NCBI GenBank assembly: GCA_045544035.1
Contig: JAZPYE010000013.1
Location: 124,001-188,000, forward strand
Source: SIG587 sp045544035
GTDB taxonomy: Bacteria > Bacillota > Clostridia > Oscillospirales > Acutalibacteraceae
Length of the DNA: 64,000 nt
Reading direction: 5' to 3'
Made by a program: the position numbers and the translations under genes
Part shown: one piece after another, positions 52,747-60,960 of the stretch
How positions within the stretch are numbered: position 1 is the first letter of the stretch
Layout of the letters: each line of letters opens with the position of its first letter
Notes under the pieces: generated by a model
Seen by the model: only the letters and a program-made list of their open reading frames with translations
Told to the model about the DNA's origin: nothing
The model's database searches: none

Positions 52747-55404
52747 ATGTTAACACTTAAAAACATTATCAAAACCTATAAAACAGGCGATGAAAAGGTA
52801 GATGCCCTTAAAGGGGTTAATATCTCCTTTAGAAAGAATGAGTTTGTCGCCATTCTAGGTCATTCGGGCTGTGGCAAAACAACCCTTCTTAACATTATCG
52901 GCGGTCTTGATAAGTACACTTCAGGCGACCTTATCATTGACTCAAAGTCCACCAAAAATTTTAGTGACCACGACTGGGACACCTACCGCAACCACAGAGT
53001 TGGCTTTGTTTTCCAAAGCTATAACCTTATTGAACACCAAAGTGTTCTTGCCAATGTTGAACTTGCTTTAACCCTTTCGGGCGTTTCGAGAAAGGAACGC
53101 AGGGAAAGAGCGAAAAATGCCCTTGTTAAGGTTGGCCTCGGTGACCAACTAAACAAAAAGCCTAACCAAATGTCGGGAGGCCAAATGCAGCGCGTTGCCA
53201 TTGCCCGCGCCCTTGTTAACAACCCTGAAATTTTGCTTGCCGATGAGCCAACAGGCGCCCTTGATTCCGCCACAAGCGTTCAGATTATGGAGCTTATAAA
53301 GGAAATTGCCAAGGACCGCCTTGTTATTATGGTTACCCATAACCCCGAGCTTGCCGAAAGCTATGCCACAAGAACGGTTCATTTGCTTGATGGCAACATT
53401 GTTTCCGACTCCGACCCCTTTAGCGAGGAACAGGAAATAAAGAATGATGAAAAGAAAAAGAAGAAAGAAAAAAAGGATAAAAAGGTTTCAATGTCCTTTT
53501 TCACCGCCCTGTCTCTCAGCTTTAACAACCTGCTCACCAAAAAGGCAAGAACCTTTTTAACCGCCTTTGCAGGCTCTATCGGTATAATCGGCATCGCTCT
53601 TATTCTTGCTATTTCCAACGGCATTGATGCCTACATTTCCTCGGTTGAGGAGGACACCCTATCAAGCTATCCCATTGAAATTTTGGAATCCACCGTAAGC
53701 ATGGGGGATATGCTCTCTAGTATGTCAAGCGAGAACACAGGCAAAAATCCCCACGATATGGATAAAATTTATTCCAACAACATCATGGGCGAGCTTTTAA
53801 ATGTTATGACAAGCTCACTTAGTCAAAACAACCTTACCGCCTTCAAGGAATTTTTAGATGGCGGAAAATCTGGCATTGAGGAGCTAACCAGTGGAGTTCA
53901 GTATAAATATTCCACCACCCTTAATGTTTATAAAGCCGACACCAAGGACTCGGTAACCCAGGTTAACCCCAATAAAATTATGGAAACCTTAGGCTTTGCC
54001 CAAATGGCAAACCCTGGAATGGCCATCGGAATGACAAATTCCCAAATGAGCTCAACCGATGTTTGGCAGGAGTTGCTTGACAACGAAGAACTGCTCAAAA
54101 AGCAGTATGACATTATAAAGGGCAGAATGCCCGAGGCTTATAACGAGGTCGTTATCATTGCCGATAAAAATAATGAGATTAACGATTTCACTATCTATTC
54201 TTTAGGTTTAAAGGATGCCTCGGTTTTACCTCAGCTTATGGAGGATATTAAAAACGGTAAAGAGATTGACACCGAGCAAACAAGTTACACCTACGATGAG
54301 CTTTTAGGTCTTGAATTTAAACTGCTTTTAAACACCGATTACTATGAAAAGCAGGGTGATATTTGGGTTGATAAATCTAAAGATAACGACTATTTAAGAG
54401 AAAAACTGAAAGACAGCGAAGCCATTAAGGTGGTAGGTATTTTGCGCCCCAGCGATGAGGCCGTTTCCTCCAATATGAGCGAGGGCATCGGTTACACCGC
54501 CGAACTTATGGAACACCTTGTAAATGAAGTTAACAAAAGCGAAATTGTAAAGGCTCAAAAGGATAACGAGGAAATTGATATTTTTACAGGCAACCGCTTC
54601 GAAACCGAGGAGGACAAAAAGCTTAACGAACAGCCTATTACAATGGACACAATAAACGCCTACCTTGAAACCCTACCCGAAAAGGAAAGACAAGAGTATC
54701 AGGGCGCCATAACACAAATGCAAATGATGGGAATGGCGGAGGAACAAATTATCGAAATGTTTAAAAAGGCAAAGGAGCAAAATTCCACCGATGCCACCTA
54801 TGAAGGCAACCTTTCCCTTTTAGGCGTTGCCGATTTGAGCAAGCCCTCCTCAATTCTTATCTACGCCAAGGACTTTGCCTCAAAGGAGGCAATTAACACA
54901 CTTATTTCCGACTATAACGAAAGCGTTGTTGAGGAGGATGAAATTGAGTACACCGACTACATCGGGCTGCTTATGTCCTCGGTTACTACAATTATCAACG
55001 CCATAAGCTATGTTCTTATCGCCTTCGTTTCAATTTCCCTGGTTGTTTCCTCGATTATGATTGGAATTATAACCTACATTTCAGTTTTAGAAAGAACAAA
55101 GGAAATCGGCATTTTGCGTGCAATCGGCGCCTCGAAAAAGGATATATCCCGCGTGTTCAACGCCGAAACATTTATAATCGGCCTTACGGCAGGCGCCCTG
55201 GGCATTGGGCTGACAGTTCTTATCAGCCTCCCCATAAACGCCATTATCCTTTCCCTGACCTCCATTGCAAACGTGGCCGCCCTCCCACCTGTCGCAGGCA
55301 TAGCGCTGGTTGTAATCAGTATGGTCTTAACAATGATTTCGGGCTTTATTCCCGCAAAAATCGCGGCCAAAAAGGACCCCGTTGTGGCGCTAAGAAGCGA
55401 ATAA
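52747..55404 (+). CDS. Fused ABC transporter ATPase and FtsX-type permease
   Basis: 885 residues. Residues 1-225 are a LolD/MacB-type ATPase with Walker A GHSGCGKTT (38-46), MSGGQMQRV and LLADEPTGAL. A lysine-rich linker (about 235-247) leads to a first membrane helix (about 270-290). A roughly 450-residue extracellular region follows, then three C-terminal helices with the FtsX domain (ERTKEIGILRAIGAS). Such MacB-like systems act as mechanical pumps for peptides, antibiotics or lipoproteins. ATPase and permease are more often separate in Gram-positives. No two-component system is adjacent. Confidence 0.85.
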   Translation: MLTLKNIIKTYKTGDEKVDALKGVNISFRKNEFVAILGHSGCGKTTLLNIIGGLDKYTSGDLIIDSKSTKNFSDHDWDTYRNHRVGFVFQSYNLIEHQSVLANVELALTLSGVSRKERRERAKNALVKVGLGDQLNKKPNQMSGGQMQRVAIARALVNNPEILLADEPTGALDSATSVQIMELIKEIAKDRLVIMVTHNPELAESYATRTVHLLDGNIVSDSDPFSEEQEIKNDEKKKKKEKKDKKVSMSFFTALSLSFNNLLTKKARTFLTAFAGSIGIIGIALILAISNGIDAYISSVEEDTLSSYPIEILESTVSMGDMLSSMSSENTGKNPHDMDKIYSNNIMGELLNVMTSSLSQNNLTAFKEFLDGGKSGIEELTSGVQYKYSTTLNVYKADTKDSVTQVNPNKIMETLGFAQMANPGMAIGMTNSQMSSTDVWQELLDNEELLKKQYDIIKGRMPEAYNEVVIIADKNNEINDFTIYSLGLKDASVLPQLMEDIKNGKEIDTEQTSYTYDELLGLEFKLLLNTDYYEKQGDIWVDKSKDNDYLREKLKDSEAIKVVGILRPSDEAVSSNMSEGIGYTAELMEHLVNEVNKSEIVKAQKDNEEIDIFTGNRFETEEDKKLNEQPITMDTINAYLETLPEKERQEYQGAITQMQMMGMAEEQIIEMFKKAKEQNSTDATYEGNLSLLGVADLSKPSSILIYAKDFASKEAINTLISDYNESVVEEDEIEYTDYIGLLMSSVTTIINAISYVLIAFVSISLVVSSIMIGIITYISVLERTKEIGILRAIGASKKDISRVFNAETFIIGLTAGALGIGLTVLISLPINAIILSLTSIANVAALPPVAGIALVVISMVLTMISGFIPAKIAAKKDPVVALRSE

Positions 55405-55433
55405 TTGACTTTTTTGGTAAATTTTTGTATTAT
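55405..55433 (+). promoter_or_regulatory. Sigma-A promoter of the AbrB-like gene
   Basis: TTGACT, 17-base spacer, TATTAT, starting right after the ABC transporter stop and about 47 bases before the AbrB ATG. Confidence 0.7.
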
Positions 55434-55461
55434 AAATGCGGCAAGAGTCCTTGCCGCATTT
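55434..55461 (+). terminator. Terminator of the ABC transporter gene
   Basis: Perfect 11-bp stem (AAATGCGGCAA / TTGCCGCATTT, six-base loop) followed by GTTTTTG. It overlaps the likely start site of the next gene. Confidence 0.75.
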
Positions 55462-55479
55462 GTTTTTGAGGTGATTAAA

Positions 55480-55749
55480 ATGAAAGAAACAGGCATTGTT
55501 CGCCCCGTTGATAAGCTTGGCAGAATTGTTATTCCGAAGGAACTTAGAAAGCTTTTAAATGTGGAAAACGAAAAGGATAGCTTTGAAATTTTTGCCCGTG
55601 GCGACACCCTTGTTTTAAAAAAGCATAACCCGGGTTGCATTTTTTGTGGAAGCACTGAAAATTGCTTCGAACACGAAGGCCACACCCTTTGCAAGAACTG
55701 CGCTAAGAACATTGTAACCGCCGCCCTTGTTTCAAATGATGATAATTAA
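55480..55749 (+). CDS. AbrB/SpoVT-type transcription regulator with zinc ribbon
   Basis: 89 residues. Residues 3-48 are the AbrB swapped-hairpin DNA-binding domain (GIVRPVDKLGRIVIPKELR). Residues 53-74 carry CxxC...C...CxxC (C53, C56, C62, C71, C74), a likely zinc ribbon. AbrB proteins are global transition-state regulators. The ribbon replaces the usual C-terminal oligomerisation part. Monocistronic, with its own promoter and terminator. Targets are unknown. Confidence 0.88.
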   Translation: MKETGIVRPVDKLGRIVIPKELRKLLNVENEKDSFEIFARGDTLVLKKHNPGCIFCGSTENCFEHEGHTLCKNCAKNIVTAALVSNDDN

Positions 55750-55779
55750 AAAAGACCGATGCGATGCATCGTTCTTTTT
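55748..55779. terminator. Bidirectional terminator
   Basis: A 15-base stem with one mismatch (AAAAAAGACCGATGC and GCATCGTTCTTTTTT) between the convergent AbrB-like gene and the unknown minus-strand gene. Confidence 0.8.
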
Positions 55780-55784
55780 TTGTT

Positions 55785-56534
55785 CTAACCAATAAGTGCT
55801 TCCCTTAAAGCCTTGTTCTTTTTAAGCTCGGGCAGGAAATTGCGAATAAGGGGCACAAGGTAGGAATCCTTGCCCTGAATTTCGCTGATTTTTTGGAGCA
55901 AGCCTTCGTTTTGCTCGCAGGCAACGGTGATAATCGCAATTATAAGGGTGCCTGTTTCCTTGTCACCATCAATGTAACAACCGTTAAGCAAATCGATAAT
56001 TTTCTTAACCTGCTTATCGGTGCCACCAATAAGCACCGAGGCAATTTTCGGTGTTAATGTTTCGCGGAAAAATTCAAGATAAAGATACATTCCGTTTTCG
56101 GCAACACTCTCTTTATAGGTTTCTTTGAACTCAGGATAAACCGCCAAAAGCTTTGCGGTAAAGCCCTCAACCGTCATTTGTGCGTTTTTCTTGGCTGTGG
56201 GCAGGTCAATTTCATTTGCATTGCTGCTCACCCTTGACCTTTTAATGCCAAGCTCCTTTTTAAGAGAATCGGCAAAGTCGATGCCAACGCTTGCAGCATC
56301 GCGCTTTGTCTGAGAATCATCAAAAAGATAAGCCGAAAGCTCTCTGTCCTCGCCAATATTTCCATCGGTTATATCGGCAGCCAACAGGCGGTAAACCTGC
56401 CTTGCCTCATCATAAACAATTTTTATCTGCTTATCATCGTTTGCAAAAACGCCTTCCTCGGTTTGTTTAAAGGCCTTTTCATCCAAAATGCCCTGCATTT
56501 CGGCAACGACAAACTCTAAATAACGGTTATCCAA
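55785..56534 (-). CDS. Protein of unknown function
   Basis: About 249 residues, acidic, with no signal peptide or membrane helix. The N-terminal part (1-110) is mixed; the C-terminal part (about 120-249) is helical and includes VACEQNEGLLQKI, and a lysine-rich end. I do not recognise it. AGGAG lies eight bases before the TTG start; the GTG nine bases further up has no spacing from that site. Own promoter, single gene. Confidence 0.75.
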   Translation of the reverse strand: MDNRYLEFVVAEMQGILDEKAFKQTEEGVFANDDKQIKIVYDEARQVYRLLAADITDGNIGEDRELSAYLFDDSQTKRDAASVGIDFADSLKKELGIKRSRVSSNANEIDLPTAKKNAQMTVEGFTAKLLAVYPEFKETYKESVAENGMYLYLEFFRETLTPKIASVLIGGTDKQVKKIIDLLNGCYIDGDKETGTLIIAIITVACEQNEGLLQKISEIQGKDSYLVPLIRNFLPELKKNKALREALIG

Positions 56535-56563
56535 CCAAATCACTCCTAAATGATATTAAAATT

Positions 56564-56592
56564 ATTTTATCATATTATTTCCAATTTGTCAC
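56564..56592 (-). promoter_or_regulatory. Promoter of the unknown minus-strand gene
   Basis: On the minus strand GTGACA, 17-base spacer, TAAAAT, about 30 bases upstream of the start. Confidence 0.5.
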
Positions 56593-56620
56593 TATAATTT
56601 TTAATTTATAAATACTTTAA

Positions 56621-56649
56621 TTGACTTAAAAGGTTCGTTATGTTAAAAT
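56621..56649 (+). promoter_or_regulatory. Sigma-A promoter of asnA-azlCD
   Basis: TTGACT, 17-base spacer, TAAAAT, 25 bases before the asnA ATG. Confidence 0.7.
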
Positions 56650-56674
56650 GTGTTTTTAGTAAGAGGTGTTTAAA

Positions 56675-57682
56675 ATGAACAAAATCTTTATTCCCGAGGG
56701 TTATAAGCCCTCCCTTTCAAGCTACGACACACAGTTAGCTATTGAATTTATTAAACACGGTTTTCAAAAGGCTCTGTCAAAGGCGCTCACCCTAAAGCGC
56801 GTTTCGGCGCCTCTTTTCGTTGTGGGCTCATCGGGTCTTAATGATAATTTAAGCGGTAGCGAGCGCCCCGTTTCCTTTGATGTCCCCGCCGTTAAAACCG
56901 ATGCCGAGGTTGTTCATTCCTTGGCAAAATGGAAGCGCCTCGCCCTTAAAAAATATGGCTTTTCCCTCCACGAGGGTCTTGTTACCGATATGAACGCTAT
57001 CCGCCGCGATGAGGAGCTTGATAACATTCATTCGGTCTATGTTGACCAGTGGGACTGGGAAAAGGTTATTGAAGCTAATGACAGAAATTTAGAATATTTA
57101 AAAGATACCGTAAGAAAAATCGTTGGCGCTATCTGCGATGTAAGTGTCGCCTTAAAGGCGCAGTTCCCTGCCCTCGACTGTGATATCTGCCGAGAGGTTA
57201 CCTTTATAACCGCCCAGGAGCTTGAGGATTTATATCCGAAGCTTTCCCCATCTGACAGAGAAACCGCCCTTGTTAAGGAGAAAAAGACCGTTTTTGTTAT
57301 GCAAATCGGCGCACCCTTAAAATCGGGCGAAGTTCATAGCAAACGCGCTCCCGACTATGATGATTGGACACTTAATGGCGACCTGCTTTTATATAACGAA
57401 GTGCTTGACAGCGCGCTGGAAATTTCCTCAATGGGAATCCGTGTTGATAAAAAGGCCCTTGATAGTCAGTTAAAAGCCGCTAATTGTGACTATAGGAGAG
57501 AGCTTCCCTTCCATCAGATGCTCTTAAATGATGAACTGCCCCTTACCATTGGCGGCGGCATCGGGCAGTCTAGGCTTTGTATGCTCCTTATGGGCAGAGC
57601 CCATATAGGAGAAGTACAGTCCGGCGTTTGGGATGCCGAAACGGTTAGAGTCTGCGAAGAAAAGGGTGTTCCCCTCCTTTAA
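56675..57682 (+). CDS. asnA: Aspartate--ammonia ligase
   Basis: 335 residues; the class II synthetase-like AsnA makes asparagine from aspartate, ammonia and ATP. Motifs include FVVGSSGLNDNLSG (about 44-57), SVYVDQWDWE, and GGGIGQSRLCMLL near residue 295. GAGGTG precedes the ATG. The stop overlaps the azlC start (TAATG). The link to an AzlCD amino acid exporter suggests coordinated amino acid balance. Confidence 0.95.
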   Translation: MNKIFIPEGYKPSLSSYDTQLAIEFIKHGFQKALSKALTLKRVSAPLFVVGSSGLNDNLSGSERPVSFDVPAVKTDAEVVHSLAKWKRLALKKYGFSLHEGLVTDMNAIRRDEELDNIHSVYVDQWDWEKVIEANDRNLEYLKDTVRKIVGAICDVSVALKAQFPALDCDICREVTFITAQELEDLYPKLSPSDRETALVKEKKTVFVMQIGAPLKSGEVHSKRAPDYDDWTLNGDLLLYNEVLDSALEISSMGIRVDKKALDSQLKAANCDYRRELPFHQMLLNDELPLTIGGGIGQSRLCMLLMGRAHIGEVQSGVWDAETVRVCEEKGVPLL

Positions 57683-58395
57683 TGAAGCTGTTTAAAAAAG
57701 GTATTATTGACGGCTTGCCCATTGGCATCGGTTATTTATCGGTTTCCTTTGCCTTTGGCATCTTTGCCGTTGCCGCAGGGCTTTCACCGCTCCACACCCT
57801 GTTCATATCAATGACCAATTTGACATCAGCCGGTCAACTTGCCGCAGTGCCCATTATTGCCTCCGGCGGGCTTATGAGTGAGCTGATTTCAGCGCAGGTT
57901 ATCATAAATCTGCGTTATGCTTTAATGTCGGTCTCCCTTTCTCAGAAGTTTGATGGCAGCATAAAGCTTTTCGACCGCTTTTTCCTTGCTTTTTTCAACA
58001 CCGATGAGGTTTACGCAGTTGCCGCCTCAAAAGAGGGTCAGGTTAGCAAATCCTATATGTATGGGCTTATTGTAACCCCCTACCTCGGTTGGTCACTGGG
58101 CACAATTCTGGGCGCCGTAGCAGGCAATATTCTGCCGGAAATTGTCACTTCTGCCCTCGGCATTGCAATTTATGGAATGTTTATCGCCATTGTAACACCG
58201 ATGGCCGGAAAAAGCCGCCCAGTGCTGATTTGCGTTATTATTTCGGCGCTGCTTTCCTGCGCTTTTAAGTTTTTGCCAATTTTAAACGCAGTGCCCGGCG
58301 GATTTGTAATTATTATCTGCGCCGTTATTGCGGCGGCGGTTTGCGCCCTGCTTTTCCCCCTTAAAACAGAAAAGGAGGAAACGGCAAATGAATAA
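57682..58395 (+). CDS. azlC: AzlC family amino acid exporter, large subunit
   Basis: A 237-residue protein with seven or eight membrane helices and the AzlC pattern PIGIGYLSVSFAFGI near the N-terminus, then LTSAGQLAA and INLRYALMS. AzlC with AzlD exports branched-chain amino acids or their analogs in characterised cases. It overlaps azlD by eight bases. Confidence 0.9.
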   Translation: MKLFKKGIIDGLPIGIGYLSVSFAFGIFAVAAGLSPLHTLFISMTNLTSAGQLAAVPIIASGGLMSELISAQVIINLRYALMSVSLSQKFDGSIKLFDRFFLAFFNTDEVYAVAASKEGQVSKSYMYGLIVTPYLGWSLGTILGAVAGNILPEIVTSALGIAIYGMFIAIVTPMAGKSRPVLICVIISALLSCAFKFLPILNAVPGGFVIIICAVIAAAVCALLFPLKTEKEETANE

Positions 58396-58726
58396 TTATC
58401 CCTTTGTTTTTTACCTTCTCACAATGGCAGGGGTAACCTACCTAATTCGAATGCTGCCGCTGGTACTTATTAAGAAAAAGATTGAAAACAAATTTATTCT
58501 TTCTTTCCTTCATTACATTCCCTATGCCGTTTTAACAGTTATGACAATCCCTGCAGTTTTTTCTTCCACCGCGCATATAATTTCGGCGGTTTTCGGCTTT
58601 ATAGCCGCCCTCATTGCCGCCTGGCGGGGCAAAAGCCTGCCCGTTGTCGCCGCCGTTGCCTGCGGTGCGGTACTAATTTATGAGCTTACGGGACAGTATT
58701 TATTTCCCGCTATTTTAGTTTTCTAA
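58388..58726 (+). CDS. azlD: AzlD family amino acid exporter, small subunit
   Basis: 112 residues with three or four membrane helices and the AzlD pattern TYLIRMLPL (about 17-25) and LHYIPYAVLT. AzlD always pairs with AzlC. It closes the asnA operon and is followed by a strong terminator. Confidence 0.88.
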   Translation: MNNYPFVFYLLTMAGVTYLIRMLPLVLIKKKIENKFILSFLHYIPYAVLTVMTIPAVFSSTAHIISAVFGFIAALIAAWRGKSLPVVAAVACGAVLIYELTGQYLFPAILVF

Positions 58727-58729
58727 AAG

Positions 58730-58759
58730 AAAAAAGCGTTCCTTTCGGAACGCTTTTTT
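58730..58759. terminator. Bidirectional terminator
   Basis: Perfect 13-bp stem (AAAAAAGCGTTCC / GGAACGCTTTTTT, four-base loop) shared by azlD and the convergent rnpB. Confidence 0.9.
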
Positions 58760-58769
58760 TATTTTTTCG

Positions 58770-59100
58770 CGAGTTGACCTGTAAGCCGAGTTCTGTCGTG
58801 AACGACCATCTATCTTGGCGCACCATTGCTGATGCGCTCCAGCCGCTTTTCCCGACACATCGGGCAAATGTATTGTCGGAGTCAGCGTTGCTTCGGATAG
58901 GGTTTACAGGCTCTCTTAGTCTCCTAAAAGAGCGGTGAGCTCTTACCTCGCCTTTCCACCCTTACCTTGAAAAATTCAAGGCGGTATATCTCTGTTGCAC
59001 TTTCCCTAAGGTCACCCTCGGCGGCCGTTAGCCGCTATCCTGCCCTGCGAAGCTCGGACTTTCCTCAGATGTTGCCATCCGCAGCCGTTCAGTCAACTCG
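58770..59100 (-). ncRNA. rnpB: RNase P RNA
   Basis: On the minus strand the conserved GAGGAAAGTCCG block lies about 35 bases from the 5' end, GGTAAGAGCTCACCG-like sequence in the middle, and ACAGAACTCGGCTTACAG near the 3' end. The two ends (CGAGTTGA / AGTCAACTCG) pair as helix P1. About 331 bases, the normal length. It is the catalytic RNA that trims tRNA 5' leaders with RnpA. Confidence 0.96.
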
Positions 59101-59107
59101 CAATGGT

Positions 59108-59136
59108 ATTTTAACACAAAAGAGTCCTTGTGTCAA
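59108..59136 (-). promoter_or_regulatory. Sigma-A promoter of rnpB
   Basis: On the minus strand TTGACA, 17-base spacer, TAAAAT, ending seven bases before the RNA start. Confidence 0.8.
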
Positions 59137-59188
59137 AAGTAATTTCGCTGAATAAAATGTTAATGAATTACTTTTTTGGAGGCACTTT

Positions 59189-60259
59189 ATGGATTTTTCA
59201 CTTTTTCCGAAATTTTTTCTTGCCGCAAATTCCTGCGAGGGCTTTGTGTCAAGGTTTGAGGATTGCTATGACATAAATGAGGATATATCAGCCTACATAA
59301 TTAAAGGGGGCGCCGGGTGCGGCAAATCAACCCTTATGAAATATGCCGCCGCAAAATGCCGTGATAATGGATTTTTGCCCGAACTGCTCCTTTGCAGTTC
59401 CGACCCCGATAGCTTAGATGGTGTTTTCTTAAAAGATAAATTTGTTATGCTTGACGGCACCCTGCCCCACCCGGTGGAACCACGCCTTACAGGGGTAAGC
59501 GAAACCCTACTTGACACAGGCAGATTTTTAAACACCGCCATTTTAAAGAAAAATGCCGAGGAAATAAGATATATCGGCGCCAAAAACAAGGCAGAGCACA
59601 AAACCGCCGCACGCTATATTAAGGCGGCTGGTGAAATGCTTAAAGATAGTTTTTCTCTCCAACAAAAATATTTAAAGCGGCAAAAGGCCCTAAGCTTCGC
59701 CGATTCCCTTTATAAAGGAAATCTGCCCAAACGGCAAAACAAAAACGGCAAAATAACCTACCGTTTTTTAAGCGGAATCACCCCAAAAGGAGTCATTTTC
59801 CTGTCCTCAACCATAGAAAAGTTAAGCGATAAACAAATTATCATAAGCGATAAAAATGGCGCCGCCGCAAATTTAATACTAAACCGCATTTTAGAGCAGG
59901 CGGCAGGCAGCGGTTATGACATTATAGCTGTTCCCTCTGCCTTTTTCCCCCTATCGAGAACCGAACATATTATTATCCCCGAACTGCGCCTTGCCTTTTG
60001 CACCGAGAACGATTACATTCACATTAAAAGCGATGCCCGCCGAATTCACGCCCGCCGTTTTGAGGAAAACGGCTTTTCCTCCCACCGCGCAAGGCTTAAC
60101 TTTAATAAAAAGGCGGCAAAAGAGCTTCTGCTTTGCGCATGCGAAACCCTGCAAAAAGCAAAACAGAGCCACGATGAACTTGAAAAATTTTACATCGAGG
60201 CAATGGATTTCGATGAATATAACAAATACGCCGCAAAAATTCTGGGGAAATTGTTATAA
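59189..60259 (+). CDS. P-loop ATPase of unknown role (PRK06851-like)
   Basis: 356 residues. The first half has a clear Walker A (KGGAGCGKSTLMK, about 39-51) and resembles the two-domain P-loop proteins annotated only as PRK06851 in Clostridia. The second half keeps the fold but its P-loop position (ISDKNGAAANLIL, about 214-226) has lost the GKT lysine, so only one site should bind ATP. It stands alone between rnpB and the 6S RNA candidate. TTTGGAGG precedes the ATG. Role unknown. Confidence 0.7.
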   Translation: MDFSLFPKFFLAANSCEGFVSRFEDCYDINEDISAYIIKGGAGCGKSTLMKYAAAKCRDNGFLPELLLCSSDPDSLDGVFLKDKFVMLDGTLPHPVEPRLTGVSETLLDTGRFLNTAILKKNAEEIRYIGAKNKAEHKTAARYIKAAGEMLKDSFSLQQKYLKRQKALSFADSLYKGNLPKRQNKNGKITYRFLSGITPKGVIFLSSTIEKLSDKQIIISDKNGAAANLILNRILEQAAGSGYDIIAVPSAFFPLSRTEHIIIPELRLAFCTENDYIHIKSDARRIHARRFEENGFSSHRARLNFNKKAAKELLLCACETLQKAKQSHDELEKFYIEAMDFDEYNKYAAKILGKLL

Positions 60260-60263
60260 AAGA

Positions 60264-60291
60264 AAAAGCAACCTTCAAAAAGGTTGCTTTT
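60264..60291. terminator. Bidirectional terminator
   Basis: Perfect 12-bp stem (AAAAGCAACCTT / AAGGTTGCTTTT, four-base loop) between the ATPase gene and the convergent 6S RNA candidate. Confidence 0.85.
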
Positions 60292-60308
60292 ATTTTTAAT
60301 TTTCCTCC

Positions 60309-60497
60309 CGCCCTGCCGTAAACGGTTAATTGATAACCTGCACTCAGACAGGTGGGTGCCTTTAGTGCGGTTTCGCGCTCCCTTCTTCCGAACTCGGCAC
60401 AGCCGCGGGAGGTCTGCAAACCCGCCGCACGAAAATCAGGCTCCCTAAAAATAGCTTGTAGGGTTATAATAGACCGCGGTCCGCGAACAAGGCAGGA
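60309..60497 (-). ncRNA. ssrS: Candidate 6S RNA
   Basis: No open frame fits this GC-rich stretch, but the minus strand folds as a long irregular rod. The ends pair (CCTGCC / GGCAGG), a large central bubble follows with TATTATAACC on the 5' side and a small hairpin (ACCTG / CAGGT) on the 3' side. An upper stem is built from GGGAGCC / GGCACCC and GTGCGG / CCGCAC. This closing stem, bubble and terminal stem plan and the roughly 190-base length are those of 6S RNA, which mimics an open promoter and binds sigma-A polymerase. Family assignment was made by eye. Confidence 0.6.
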
Positions 60498-60505
60498 TTT
60501 TTTAA

Positions 60506-60802
60506 TTATTGCTCATCAATTTCAAATTTATCAGCCAAACGGTCAACAAAGGCATCGGCAATGGTGTCATACTCATCGTCATCCTCAATCTCGCTGAAAA
60601 ATTCCTCGCCGTTTTCCTCGTCTACCTTAACGATTACAAGCTCACCTGAATCATCAAGAAGTTTTTGAGGGTCATCAAAAACGGGAAGCAGAGCAAGATA
60701 GCGACCAAGGTCACACTCAATAGCATCAAGCACCTCAAAGGTGTATTCCTTGCCCTCATCATCAGATAAAGTTACAATATCGGGATTATATTCTTCACTC
60801 AT
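60506..60802 (-). CDS. DUF1292 (YrzB-like) protein
   Basis: 98 residues, very acidic, with DIVTLSDDEGKEYTFEVLD (about 9-27) and LALLPVFDD typical of DUF1292. These small proteins are conserved in Gram-positives, often near alaS and yrrK, and have no established function. The stop is followed within ten bases by the 6S RNA candidate, which may share its transcript. GGAGG precedes the ATG. Confidence 0.85.
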   Translation of the reverse strand: MSEEYNPDIVTLSDDEGKEYTFEVLDAIECDLGRYLALLPVFDDPQKLLDDSGELVIVKVDEENGEEFFSEIEDDDEYDTIADAFVDRLADKFEIDEQ

Positions 60803-60840
60803 TTATTTTTACCTCCGCATAAAGCAATTATTCTACCTTT

Positions 60841-60869
60841 ATTTTATCCGTTTTTAAAGGATTAGTCAA
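60841..60869 (-). promoter_or_regulatory. Promoter of the DUF1292 gene
   Basis: On the minus strand TTGACT, 17-base spacer, TAAAAT, about 40 bases before the ATG. Confidence 0.7.
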
Positions 60870-60896
60870 CGGTTAAAATCATTTTTAATAAACCCA

Positions 60897-60924
60897 TTGA
60901 AAAATTTTTAATTTATGGTAAAAT
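60897..60924 (+). promoter_or_regulatory. Promoter of pduL-hemW
   Basis: TTGAAA, 16-base spacer, TAAAAT, 36 bases before the pduL ATG, which has AAAGGAG. Confidence 0.6.
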
Positions 60925-60960
60925 AATGTTGTAAAAAACATTTTAAAGGAGAAAAGCAAA

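Noticed and set aside
60102..60597. Short open frames across the 6S RNA region.
   Set aside because: They have no ribosome binding sites, span both neighbouring genes and the GC-rich structured RNA, and look like chance frames.
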